This document shows, piece after piece, positions 36,616 to 45,255 of a DNA stretch of 64,000 nt; the first letter of the stretch is position 1; each line of letters starts with the position of its first letter. The stretch is taken from assembly GCA_964472525.1 (NCBI GenBank), contig CAYYLL010000008.1, positions 39,438 through 103,437 of the forward strand, read 5' to 3'. The notes under the pieces were generated by a model. The model searched no databases. It was not told the DNA's origin and saw nothing but the letters and a program-made list of their open reading frames with translations. Made by a program: the position numbers and the translations under genes. Origin of the DNA: SZUA-37 sp964472525. Lineage in GTDB: Bacteria > Pseudomonadota > Gammaproteobacteria > UBA6429 > Thiohalophilaceae.

Positions 36616-37719
36616 ATGAGGATTGCAGTTTTATGCCTGTCCCCTTCCCGTGGTGGTCTTGAGTTATACGCGGTTGAAGAGATAAGGCAACTTTCCAAAC
36701 GTGGACATGATTGTTTTGCTGTTGTCGCAGCCGATGGTTATTTAGCCTCTGTGATGGAAAAAGAAAAGATCCCCTTTACCACACTTAAATTGTCATTTAA
36801 CCGATTCCCTCTCATTGCCGCAAAAAAACTGAGTAATATATTAAAAAAATTTAATGCCGATATTTTGCATTTTCACTGGGGCAAAGACTTGTATCTTGCA
36901 GCGCTAACAAAGTCCATGTATGGTAAACAACTCGCATTAGTACATTCTAGGCATATGCATTATACCCGTGATAAAAAAGATATTTTTCATCGATGGTATT
37001 ACCAACAAATAGATTTGTTACTCACAGGCACAAAACTATTACAAAAATTATCTCAACAGCACATTCCTCTTGTAGAGGAAAAAATAAAACTATTATACCT
37101 TGGTGTTGCAGAGCCAAGAAAAGATCAGGTCGACTGTCAGCTTTTTTTTAATGATAAAAACTTTCCTAAACGTAAACTAAATTTGGCTATCTTTGGACGT
37201 ATTGAACATGGCAAAGGACAACACATATTAATAGAAACTATAAAAAAAATGGTTACCGGTGGTAAAAATATTTCACTAACCATAGTTGGGCAAACGATGG
37301 ACGCAACCTATCAAAAGAAGCTAGAGAAAAACATTACCAACAACCAGCTTAACCAACATATTCAATTTAAAGGTTTTATTGATAATGCAACAAGTTATAT
37401 GCGTTGCTTTGATGCCATTGTCCTAACCACCTACTGCGAAATGTTTGGTCTGGTATTGGTTGAAGCCATGCGAGCCGGTATTACCGTTGTTGGTACAAAT
37501 GCAGGCGGCGTACCTGAGATTATCGAACATCAAACCAGTGGGCTACTCGTTGAACCCGGAAACTCGGAAATGATGCAAAAAAACATTGAACAGCTTTACA
37601 ACAACCCCGAATTGCTCAAACGCCTAGCCAACAATGGGAAACAACGAGCTGATACTATTTTTTCTGATAAACGCCACTATCAACAATTAGAACAAGAGCT
37701 GTTATTAGTAAAAAAATAA
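36616..37719 (+). CDS. glycosyltransferase family 4 (GT-B)
   Basis: The 367-residue protein has an N-terminal acceptor domain (VLCLSPSRGGLELYAVEEIR) and a C-terminal nucleotide-sugar domain with FGRIEHGKGQHILIETI and the E-x7-E motif in FGLVLVEAMRAGITVVGTNA followed by GGVPEIIEH. It should transfer a sugar to an envelope lipid or polysaccharide. The gene stands alone without other polysaccharide genes, so the acceptor is unknown. GAGGAT lies eight bases before the ATG. Confidence 0.9.
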   Translation: MRIAVLCLSPSRGGLELYAVEEIRQLSKRGHDCFAVVAADGYLASVMEKEKIPFTTLKLSFNRFPLIAAKKLSNILKKFNADILHFHWGKDLYLAALTKSMYGKQLALVHSRHMHYTRDKKDIFHRWYYQQIDLLLTGTKLLQKLSQQHIPLVEEKIKLLYLGVAEPRKDQVDCQLFFNDKNFPKRKLNLAIFGRIEHGKGQHILIETIKKMVTGGKNISLTIVGQTMDATYQKKLEKNITNNQLNQHIQFKGFIDNATSYMRCFDAIVLTTYCEMFGLVLVEAMRAGITVVGTNAGGVPEIIEHQTSGLLVEPGNSEMMQKNIEQLYNNPELLKRLANNGKQRADTIFSDKRHYQQLEQELLLVKK

Positions 37720-37758
37720 TCTTGTCTTTATTCTCGATACTCAACATTGAATAATAGA

Positions 37759-37896
37759 TTAAACACGTAATGCCGCACGGTGGTGTTCAATTGCTTTCAA
37801 TTTTTTGATTACCCATTCCACGTACTTCAGAATCAAAAAACAACTTCCCCAAAATAAAATGGGGGATGATAAGAAATGCTCTACTATTTTCAACAT
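37759..37896 (-). CDS. 45-residue small membrane-associated protein
   Basis: The frame begins MLKIVEHFLSSPILFWGSCF and continues with LILKYVEWVIKKLKAIEHHR before a short tail. It has one hydrophobic segment followed by a strongly basic amphipathic helix. GGAGCAGG is a strong ribosome binding site six bases before the ATG. It converges with the glycosyltransferase gene. No family is recognised; the helix pattern would suit a membrane-binding regulator or toxin-like peptide, which is conjecture. Confidence 0.65.
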   Translation of the reverse strand: MLKIVEHFLSSPILFWGSCFLILKYVEWVIKKLKAIEHHRAALRV

Positions 37897-38168
37897 TATC
37901 CTGCTCCCTGTTATTTTCACTCACTTTCATGACGCATTAAATATAAATATATTTATTGATGTCAAAAAAACAAAACTATCGTTTACTTCCATGAACTGTA
38001 TAGAGATTATATGACAGAATTAAGTTTGTATAATGACAAGTTGGTTACAGAATTTAAGAGATTACCGTGTTTAATGTATAAAATATGATGCCGTTCACAT
38101 ATCATAATCTGTATTCAACTAGAAAATATTATTGCTTTATATCCAGTAAATTATATTAAAATAATTAC
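37897..38168. other. intergenic region without recognised feature
   Basis: These AT-rich bases between the 45-residue gene and the MarR gene show no convincing start sites, palindromes or terminators. A plus-strand frame crossing 37805-38014 has no ribosome binding site and overlaps the better supported 45-residue gene. Confidence 0.5.
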
Positions 38169-38579
38169 TTAACCTTTAGACAGCATAGCCTTTGAAAATT
38201 TATTTAGCGCGATGATTGTTTCCATTGAAAAAGAGACCGATATTTTTTCTTCTACCAACTTTACTTCTCTTTTTGCCAATTCTAAACGTCTTAAACCTGA
38301 GTCTGTTAATTTTACATAAAATGAGCGCTTATCTTTTGCATTATCGATGCTTTCAACAATACTCGCACCAAGAAGAGCATTGACCAAAACGCTCATCGTC
38401 GCCCGAGTCACGTTCATATATCGACTCAAGTCTGAAACTGTGATTTTCCCAGATTTTTCAAGAAACACCATTACTCTAAATTGAGGTATACGTAGTCCCG
38501 AATACATCAATGCCAGATTTATTTTCTTTTCAAATTGCTGCGTTGCTTCTAAAAGCTCGAGTACCTGAAGCGTATCCAT
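38169..38579 (-). CDS. MarR family transcriptional regulator
   Basis: The 136-residue protein has a winged helix: LRIPQFRVMVFLEKSGKITV, DLSRYMNVTRATMSVLVNAL, and the wing ESIDNAKDKRSFYVKLTDSG. It is divergent from a DsrE2-type gene with 157 bases between starts. A perfect inverted repeat lies just upstream of its own start, so it probably represses itself and the divergent gene. The inducer is unknown; a sulfur or thiol signal would fit the neighbour. Confidence 0.87.
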   Translation of the reverse strand: MDTLQVLELLEATQQFEKKINLALMYSGLRIPQFRVMVFLEKSGKITVSDLSRYMNVTRATMSVLVNALLGASIVESIDNAKDKRSFYVKLTDSGLRRLELAKREVKLVEEKISVSFSMETIIALNKFSKAMLSKG

Positions 38580-38602
38580 TATATGCCCTTTAATATTAAA
38601 TA

Positions 38603-38617
38603 GTTAGTTCGACTAAC
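38603..38617. promoter_or_regulatory. palindrome GTTAGTTCGACTAAC, probable MarR operator
   Basis: GTTAGT and ACTAAC form a perfect six-base inverted repeat with a three-base centre, 24-38 bases before the marR-type start and about 120 bases before the DsrE2-type start. Its position in a divergent regulator-target region is typical for MarR sites. Confidence 0.6.
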
Positions 38618-38736
38618 AATCAAAAAACTAATTCACTAAATCAATTTATTTGCATATTCTTTAATAAGATTGTGTCACAAAGAGAAGCACATTCACACAT
38701 AACGCGATAACAAATAGACATTAACGGAGATAAATT

Positions 38737-39306
38737 ATGAACACAGCCATCGAACAATGCCCAGTAACCGAAGCCGTTCTTGAGGAACGTATTGATAATC
38801 TCGAAACGCAGCTAAAAGAATTAAAAACACAGATACCCAGTAACCAAGTTTCGATTATTGTACTGTCAGGTGAGTTTGATAAAGCTATGGCTGCTTTTAT
38901 GATGGCCAATGGTGCAATTGGAATGGGCATGGAAGTGACGATGTTTTTTACCTTTTGGGGCTGTTCTGTTATTAAAAAAGGGCGACGGTTAAAAGGTAAA
39001 AAATTTACACATAAAATGATCAATCTGATGCTGCCCGGTAGCGCAAAAGATTTAGCGCCATCGAAAATGTCATTTGGTGGTCTGGGTCGAAAAATGTTTA
39101 ACTATATGATGAAAGGCCAAATGTCTTCTCTGGAAGAACAAATTGATATTGCGGTCGAAGCTGGTGTTAAATTTCAGGTATGCTCTCCATCTTTGGGCAT
39201 GATGGGTTTCGATGAAGATGAATGGATCGTTCCCGTTGATATTTGTGGTGTTGCGGCAATGTACGATATTGCCCTAAATGCCAGAACGGCCTATTTTATA
39301 TCGTAA
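38737..39306 (+). CDS. DsrE/DsrF-like (DsrE2) sulfur carrier family protein
   Basis: The 189-residue protein has a short coiled-coil start (EERIDNLETQLKELKTQIPS) and then the DsrE2 domain: SIIVLSGEFDKAMAAFMMA, GMEVTMFFTFWGCSVIKKG and a second cysteine in KFQVCSPSLGMMGF. DsrE2 proteins, often membrane-associated, act in thiosulfonate and sulfane-sulfur relay in sulfur oxidisers. No rhodanese, TusA or hdr gene is adjacent, so the pathway is unclear. GGAG precedes the ATG properly. Confidence 0.87.
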   Translation: MNTAIEQCPVTEAVLEERIDNLETQLKELKTQIPSNQVSIIVLSGEFDKAMAAFMMANGAIGMGMEVTMFFTFWGCSVIKKGRRLKGKKFTHKMINLMLPGSAKDLAPSKMSFGGLGRKMFNYMMKGQMSSLEEQIDIAVEAGVKFQVCSPSLGMMGFDEDEWIVPVDICGVAAMYDIALNARTAYFIS

Positions 39307-39320
39307 CGTTCATAATTATT

Positions 39321-39371
39321 GAGGTTAGCACACGGTTATCACTTAAAACCGTAATAGCAGTGCCTAACCTC
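39321..39371. terminator. large hairpin between convergent genes
   Basis: GAGGTTAG and CTAACCTC form the outer stem, CAC/GTG continues it past a bulge, and ACGGTT/AACCGT forms an inner stem. It lies between the DsrE2 gene and the convergent 693-residue gene and likely ends both transcripts, though T-runs are short. Confidence 0.6.
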
Positions 39372-39399
39372 TATTCGAAATACAACCTCTAAACTTGTT

Positions 39400-41481
39400 T
39401 TATTCTAAACAAAAGCCAACACTACTTGATCTATGGTGTCCTACCCGTTGACTATTTAGAATAGAGCGATCCCAAGCGGTAAGATGGATAACATAACCAC
39501 AGGGCTTCATATTAGTGGTATCATCCAGTGACCAGTTATCACCCGGTTCTATCGCCGTATTCACAAACCCTGAACTCGGTGACACAACAGCAGTTCCCGC
39601 TGGATTAACCGCCGGTTCTACTCGCAACTGATAATTTCGAAGATTATCATCTATTGCAACAAACTGACCACTGATGGTATCCCCAACTTTAAACTTACCA
39701 CAATCACCCATACCGCTAGTAATAACGATGGAAGTATCTGGCCGTGTATTATCGAGCTGAATTAAGTGTGTATCAACACCCACCAAATTTCCACTTGCAT
39801 CATAACTGGATAACTTAACCTGCCATTTCTCATCGCCGGTACTATTCCATTGTGCCAATAAACCGTTTACATTATTTTCAAATGACACATAATTAAAACG
39901 TCCGGTTATAATATCAGCAGTATGAGTAAACGTTGTACCATCAAAACGTGTCAACGAAAGTTTTGTTACTTGAGGTGTCGGCGCACCACCACTCGCAGGA
40001 CTTACTTCAACCTTGTAGCTATGTCCAATAAGCGGCGCACCTTGCACAGAAACACGTAAACCAAATGGACACGCTCGGCCAAGTGAATCCGGTGGTAAAT
40101 TATTTGTGGCAAAGACCGCATCTGAGGTTGTCATACCGCTCATGTCATCAATAAATGAAACCGGTATACCACCAAGAATTGCGATTTTACCGGCAGGCGC
40201 ACTGGCGATAGGAGAAATGATTATTTGTGTTTCCTCACGATTACCCCAACTTGGGATATAATCCGGGTTGTTACAAGGTGCGGCAACATTCCACGATAAA
40301 ATGGCACGAATACGCACAAGCTTAGCGCCTTTTTTACATTTCTGGCGGTAGTCGTTTAAGTCAATAGGTAAACGTACCGCATAATGAACACCTTCGGCTG
40401 TTATATTTTCAAGATCATAGCTGTGAACACTTGCCGTCCCTAAACATGTTTCAAAACTGCCATTGCCATCAAAATCGGCCCAGAAGGTCACGTATTCTCG
40501 ACTACCCTTTGTGCAGACACCACCGGAGTAACCTGAATTTTTCTTTACCTGGATAATACCAACCAATGTGTCTGGCGAATTAGGATCAAGACCAATACAC
40601 TTAAGTTCTTCATAACTAATGTTGCCATCTTTGTCTGGAAATAGCAGTTCAGGTAGCTTAGGGTCTATTTTAATCCCCGGCAAAAGATCCATAAAAGATT
40701 CAGGCGTAAAACTGAGTTTATTCGAAACAAAATTGGTTAATTCCTTGAAGGCAAACCGATGTACCGGTACGGTATCTTTGTATATTTCCGACAAAGCCAC
40801 GGCGTCCAGTGCTAGCTGTTGGGTTGGAAGGCTAACCGCAGGATCCATTATATTCAGTAATGGGTTTTTTATTTCAAAATCTTTGGCCAGATCCTTGGTT
40901 AGATCTAGGGGGAACCAGAAACGGCGTGGTTCAACCTGTATGATGGCTTCCTGAACGTTACCCCAGATCGGGTTCCAATCAGGTTGATTTTCTGGAGGCG
41001 GATTGTTCCACGACAAAATCGCCCGTACCTGAATTAAGTTTTCAACCAAACATAATTTATGTTTAATATTAACGGGGAGTGAAACGGCATACTCCAAACG
41101 TTGATTCTTCCCCGGCCCTGTTGGGATATTATATGCCTGAAAACTCGTCAAGCCTTCATCTTTCCAGCTTGCCCCATTATCAAATGATAAATAAAAACGT
41201 ACATACTCTGGGGATCCAAATCCACAAATATCAGTTCCATAGCCGGACGGTTGATGAATATAAACAACGGCCTCAAGATTTTTCTGCTGCGGTTGGTAAC
41301 CAACACAGCCTATTTCTTCATAGTAAGTATTTTTCTTAATAGGCAAAACCGGCTTTAATGTGCTATCAGAAAGATTCCCAAAATAATTGGGATTAGCCAG
41401 TAACATTGCTTTAAATGCAGTACGTTCTTTAGGGAAGGAGCCTTTCGGACATTTTTCCTTTTTACTCGTTTTATCATTCAT
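39400..41481 (-). CDS. 693-residue protein with two internal repeats, unknown
   Basis: I do not recognise this protein. It has two homologous units: one from about 52 to 185 (YYEEIGCVGYQPQQKN, SPEYVRFYLSFDNGASW, IRVQVRAILSWNNPP-like region, PIWGNVQEAIIQV) and one from about 305 to 430 (YEELKCIGLDPNSPDT, SREYVTFWADFDGNGSFE, VRIRAILSWNVAAPCNNPDY, SWGNREETQIII). Each has conserved Cys and Gly residues and a beta-rich pattern. The last about 200 residues are another beta-rich domain (FGLRVSVQGAPLIGHSYKVE). No signal peptide is visible despite an extracellular look, so secretion would need another route. Confidence 0.8.
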   Translation of the reverse strand: MNDKTSKKEKCPKGSFPKERTAFKAMLLANPNYFGNLSDSTLKPVLPIKKNTYYEEIGCVGYQPQQKNLEAVVYIHQPSGYGTDICGFGSPEYVRFYLSFDNGASWKDEGLTSFQAYNIPTGPGKNQRLEYAVSLPVNIKHKLCLVENLIQVRAILSWNNPPPENQPDWNPIWGNVQEAIIQVEPRRFWFPLDLTKDLAKDFEIKNPLLNIMDPAVSLPTQQLALDAVALSEIYKDTVPVHRFAFKELTNFVSNKLSFTPESFMDLLPGIKIDPKLPELLFPDKDGNISYEELKCIGLDPNSPDTLVGIIQVKKNSGYSGGVCTKGSREYVTFWADFDGNGSFETCLGTASVHSYDLENITAEGVHYAVRLPIDLNDYRQKCKKGAKLVRIRAILSWNVAAPCNNPDYIPSWGNREETQIIISPIASAPAGKIAILGGIPVSFIDDMSGMTTSDAVFATNNLPPDSLGRACPFGLRVSVQGAPLIGHSYKVEVSPASGGAPTPQVTKLSLTRFDGTTFTHTADIITGRFNYVSFENNVNGLLAQWNSTGDEKWQVKLSSYDASGNLVGVDTHLIQLDNTRPDTSIVITSGMGDCGKFKVGDTISGQFVAIDDNLRNYQLRVEPAVNPAGTAVVSPSSGFVNTAIEPGDNWSLDDTTNMKPCGYVIHLTAWDRSILNSQRVGHHRSSSVGFCLE

Positions 41482-41721
41482 AATAATTTCCTTTTATTTA
41501 GATTAAAAACATTCAAATAACAGCACACATTGATTTCATATCAATGCCCATGCTGTATTCAACACAGAATAAAAAATATCATTATAAAATTGACTACGCT
41601 GTGAGTTCTTAAAGAATTATTGTGTTTAATATTTACATTCGAGATAAGGTATTTAGAAATAGAAGATGCTATTTCAGATAATCAAAAAACCGTTTTTCAG
41701 AATAACCGGCTATTTCTGTAG

Positions 41722-41958
41722 CTAGCCCGCATTCAACATCGTATAAAGAAACTGGGTATGCTCAGCCGCTTTACGACCAAGACTTGTTAAATAACCACCA
41801 TCAACCTGAGTAATAAAACCTTTATCAAATAGACGTTGTGCAGCCGATATTTTGGTTGATTCAGCCGTTTTGTGAATTTTAATTCCTTCCTGGGTTGTAG
41901 AAAGGTCATAGAGCATCAACACTTCCAACTCTGCGATATTCTCACTTGTATAAGACAT
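41722..41958 (-). CDS. TIGR02647 family small protein
   Basis: The start at 41958 (MSYTSENIAELEVL) gives 78 residues and has GAAGGA as ribosome binding site; a longer frame from 41988 is less likely. The sequence AAQRLFDKGFITQVDGGYLT and LGRKAAEHTQ is typical of TIGR02647, a conserved gammaproteobacterial family with a winged-helix look and no known role. It is a single gene. Confidence 0.82.
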   Translation of the reverse strand: MSYTSENIAELEVLMLYDLSTTQEGIKIHKTAESTKISAAQRLFDKGFITQVDGGYLTSLGRKAAEHTQFLYTMLNAG

Positions 41959-42067
41959 TGGTATTCCTTCTTTAAACGATAACAGCAAATATAACTGATA
42001 ATGACTATAAAATCATCGCGTTTTAACTTTATCCCATCTATTTTATAACGAAAAACCTGTTGGAAAG

Positions 42068-42559
42068 TTAAATCGTTCCATTTGGTATTATTTCTTTATT
42101 AATAGGTTTTTTGCCACCAAAAATTAATAACCCACTGGAATATTCATTGCCAAATGAGATCACCAAATTAGCCACCTGCAATACTGCCGACCTTATTTGC
42201 TGTTTACTTAAAGCTGAAAGTGGATGAATATAAGCAGAATATAAAACGCCACCACTCACCGCATAACGTGCATCGAGTGATTTATGAAAATTCGATTCTA
42301 AAACAGCCGTTATTTGTTTTTTTGTTAATTTATCAAACTTGATCACAGGTGCAATAATTCGCATTCGATCATGGGTAACGTCTGAAACTAAAAACATATT
42401 TACTTTTTTATAACGGAACTCAACAACACCTTTTTCACCCTTTGAATATGAAGCAATACTTTTAACCATTTTTTCAAGAATAGTCTGATTCATCGTTGCT
42501 GCACTAAAACTCGGAGAAGATAAAACCAACAGTGAAATTATCAATAATATTTTTTTCAT
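42068..42559 (-). CDS. exported protein of unknown function
   Basis: The 163-residue protein has a clear signal peptide (KKILLIISLLVLSSPSFSAA). The mature part is alpha/beta, with FRYKKVNMFLVSDVTHDRMR, KQITAVLESNFHKSLDARYA, and an LSKQQIRSAVLQVANLVISF helix. The pattern recalls YbjN/CesT-like folds but I cannot confirm a family. GAGGG precedes the ATG. It is divergent from the DUF3622 gene. Confidence 0.75.
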   Translation of the reverse strand: MKKILLIISLLVLSSPSFSAATMNQTILEKMVKSIASYSKGEKGVVEFRYKKVNMFLVSDVTHDRMRIIAPVIKFDKLTKKQITAVLESNFHKSLDARYAVSGGVLYSAYIHPLSALSKQQIRSAVLQVANLVISFGNEYSSGLLIFGGKKPINKEIIPNGTI

Positions 42560-42767
42560 ATTCGCCCTCTATTTACTTTTATCACTAAGGAGGTTCTACC
42601 TACTGTCTATACGATTTGCAAGACCTAGTCCTGTTAATTCGACTAAAACATGCTGTCACGATTAAACAAACGTCATATTAAAGTCCTTATCTCGTTAAGC
42701 AATACCTACCTATGCTATTATATAGTCAGTAAGCTCAATTTATAAAATAATATCTGGAAAATAAAAT

Positions 42768-43010
42768 ATGACCCAAGGCAAAAAATATAACTACCGAATT
42801 GCAAAAAACAGGAAAAACTGGAAAGCTGAAATTGTCCGGCAGGTAACGTCAAGAAAAACCGTCGTATCCAAACGTAAAACCGGTTTTACGACCGAATCTG
42901 AAGCCAAAGAATGGGCTGAAAAAGAATTAACGTCATTCATAGAAAACCAGTCTGAAAAAAATGAGAGACGGGCTAAACAACGTGTATTACGTAATGAGAA
43001 AGATGAATGA
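42768..43010 (+). CDS. DUF3622 family small protein
   Basis: The 80-residue basic protein matches DUF3622 by KYNYRIAKNRKNWKAEIVRQ, TSRKTVVSKRKTGFTTESEA and EWAEKELTSFIEN. The family is found in marine gammaproteobacteria, has unknown function, and has an AP2-like integrase fold pattern. It overlaps the next gene by four bases (ATGA), so the pair is translationally coupled. Confidence 0.78.
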   Translation: MTQGKKYNYRIAKNRKNWKAEIVRQVTSRKTVVSKRKTGFTTESEAKEWAEKELTSFIENQSEKNERRAKQRVLRNEKDE

Positions 43011-43471
43011 ACAATAACGATATTATACGCCGCATCCGTTATACCTTTGATTTTGATGACTCAAAGATGATGGCCATATTCGGTGCAGCCGGATACGATG
43101 CAAGCCGTGAACAAATAAGTGACTTATTAAAAAAAGACGATGACCCGACATACAAAGAATGCAGTGATAAGGTTCTTGCTATCTTTTTAAACGGCTTAAT
43201 TAATGACAAACGTGGTAAAAAAGAAGGGCCACAACCCGAACCCGAAGAACGTTTAACGAATAACATTATTTTCACTAAATTAAAGATCGCATTAAATCTA
43301 AAGGCATATGAAACGCTAGATATTTTAAATAGGGTTAATTTTGACCTTAGCAAACATGAATTAAGTGCTTTCTTCCGAAAACCGACTCATAAAAATTATC
43401 GGGTTTGCCAAGATCAAGTTTTACGCAATTTTATAAAGGGTATACAGATTAAGTACCGGGAAGATGATTAG
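43007..43471 (+). CDS. DUF1456 family protein (YehS-like)
   Basis: The 154-residue protein contains two similar repeats, NNDIIRRIRYTFDFDDSKMM and NNIIFTKLKIALNLKAYETL, each followed by a segment ending with an LxxFxxG-like motif (LAIFLNGL, LRNFIKGI). This two-repeat layout defines DUF1456, with E. coli YehS as an example of unknown function. It starts within the stop of the DUF3622 gene. Cytoplasmic. Confidence 0.88.
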   Translation: MNNNDIIRRIRYTFDFDDSKMMAIFGAAGYDASREQISDLLKKDDDPTYKECSDKVLAIFLNGLINDKRGKKEGPQPEPEERLTNNIIFTKLKIALNLKAYETLDILNRVNFDLSKHELSAFFRKPTHKNYRVCQDQVLRNFIKGIQIKYREDD

Positions 43472-43494
43472 TTAAAGCCAATCTAGCCCTGCTC

Positions 43495-44481
43495 TTAACT
43501 AACTTCTAACTCTTTTACTTTAATATACACATCCATTTCCACATAATTATCCTGTCTTGAGTCATTCAAATAATTAAAAATAGGTGGGTAATCATCCGGC
43601 TCATAACCACTAGTAGGAAACCAGTGTGAACAAAGTTCTGTCATAAAGTTATTTATCTTATCTGCACTGTCTTTGTAATAAGCAATAGCATATTTCCCCA
43701 AAGGCAGTGTAGATTGCTGATAGGGAGACGTTACTTCCACATCTGGATTAATAATAATGGCTGCATCATACCGACATTTATTCTCAGGGGTAATCGATGG
43801 GTTATCGTGGCAAATTGCAAAACGTTCATCCACTTCTACGTTAATCCCTTTTAGACTGGCCCAATGAATTATTTTATCCCAAGTGGCATAGATTGAATCG
43901 AGTTCATAACCATTTGGAGCCGTTAAATACGCGATTCGTTTTTCCTGCCTATTTTCTACTTTTACTTTCATTAACATATCCTCTAGTTTGCCGAAGTCGA
44001 ATACTTCAGATTGTGTGACAAACTGAGAATATAATTCCTGTGGATTAAAAGCCTTTCCATACTTGCGATAAATTTTTCCATTCTTGCTGTTTTTATTAAC
44101 TAGATCATGACTCTGGCCATTTCGAAGATTTGATGGACTGATACCAAAATACAATTTAAATGCTTTAGAAAAATTTGCACTTGATGAATATCCGCCCATC
44201 ACCGCGACATCGGTTACACTCAACGCAGGTCTAGAAATTAGTCTTTTGGCAGCCTTTTCTATTCGTTTACGAAACACATACTCATTCACAGTTTCACCAA
44301 CCAAAGCGTGAAAAATGCGATGGAAATGGTAAGGTGAGAAATGACTAGCAGCCGCCACATCATCAAGCTGCAAGGTTTTATCCAGATTATTACTTATAAA
44401 TTCAAGCACCAAATTAATGCGTCGAGTATATTCGGCCGATGTATTCTGCTTGGTTTTACTCTGTAATTTATTATTGGACAT
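43495..44481 (-). CDS. AraC family regulator with GyrI-like effector domain
   Basis: The 328-residue protein has an N-terminal AraC DNA-binding domain (about 18-125) with LDDVAAASHFSPYHFHRIFH and VTDVAVMGGYSSSANFSKAF, then a GyrI-like ligand domain (about 170-325) with LPLGKYAIAYYKDSADKINN and HWFPTSGYEPDDYPPIFNYL. This order is that of Rob/SoxS-like small-molecule sensors. The gene is not next to an obvious efflux gene, so its regulon is unknown. Confidence 0.9.
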   Translation of the reverse strand: MSNNKLQSKTKQNTSAEYTRRINLVLEFISNNLDKTLQLDDVAAASHFSPYHFHRIFHALVGETVNEYVFRKRIEKAAKRLISRPALSVTDVAVMGGYSSSANFSKAFKLYFGISPSNLRNGQSHDLVNKNSKNGKIYRKYGKAFNPQELYSQFVTQSEVFDFGKLEDMLMKVKVENRQEKRIAYLTAPNGYELDSIYATWDKIIHWASLKGINVEVDERFAICHDNPSITPENKCRYDAAIIINPDVEVTSPYQQSTLPLGKYAIAYYKDSADKINNFMTELCSHWFPTSGYEPDDYPPIFNYLNDSRQDNYVEMDVYIKVKELEVS

Positions 44482-44681
44482 ATTAAATACAATAACAAAT
44501 AACAGTTAGAAGTAGCATAAAAAACACCTTTCCATTCTTGCTAAGTTTAATTATTTATAAGGTAACCCTATAAATCGCATGACGAACGTATCATAAAATT
44601 TATCGTTTAGTTAAGCCTATCTGCTATTATTATCATAAACATACGATAAATAAAACCCACCAATATTTACAGGGCATCACA

Positions 44682-45176
44682 ATGAAAATATGGTTCTGCT
44701 TTATAATTGTACTATCACTATTACCCACCTCATCCAATGCAAGCAAAAAAACATCCGTGAGCATAATAGCAAAAGAACCGGTCACTATGATGGATCTGGG
44801 GCTGTTAAAGCTTAATTCCATGTTAGCCAACACACAATTTCGCGGACTGCATGGAGCAACCATGGGTGCTATCTATAATATTCGCCGAGGTACGATTGAC
44901 CTAAAAGTAAGTCTGCCAGTAAAAAAAGCCAGTCGTTCACAATGTAAAAAAACGATTAGTAATACAAAAAAAATATTTATCCAAACTTATGGGAAAAGGA
45001 AAGCCGCCAACATTCATCACTATTTTAAGCATGAGGGTATCGCTTACAGACATAAAATTAACTGGCGTGATGTAGCTAACCATGTTGTGATAACGGCCAT
45101 TGTGCTTACAAAAACAAACTATCAACATAGTGTTTATTGTCAAAGCAGGCTGATGAAAAATAAAATAACTTATTGA
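44682..45176 (+). CDS. exported protein of unknown function
   Basis: The 164-residue protein has a signal peptide (KIWFCFIIVLSLLPTSSNAS). The mature part is basic, with two cysteines (SQCKKT and YCQSR) that could form a disulfide. No family is recognised. It is a single gene, divergent from the AraC-type gene with 200 bases between the starts. Confidence 0.7.
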   Translation: MKIWFCFIIVLSLLPTSSNASKKTSVSIIAKEPVTMMDLGLLKLNSMLANTQFRGLHGATMGAIYNIRRGTIDLKVSLPVKKASRSQCKKTISNTKKIFIQTYGKRKAANIHHYFKHEGIAYRHKINWRDVANHVVITAIVLTKTNYQHSVYCQSRLMKNKITY

Positions 45177-45255
45177 ATAAGTAGCATTAAAGAATCTAAA
45201 TGGCTATTGAATAGGGAAACAAAAAACACTATCTGACATTGGTAACTTTAATAAT

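Noticed and set aside
37805..38014. 69-codon plus-strand frame
   Set aside because: No ribosome binding site and it overlaps the better supported 45-residue minus-strand gene.
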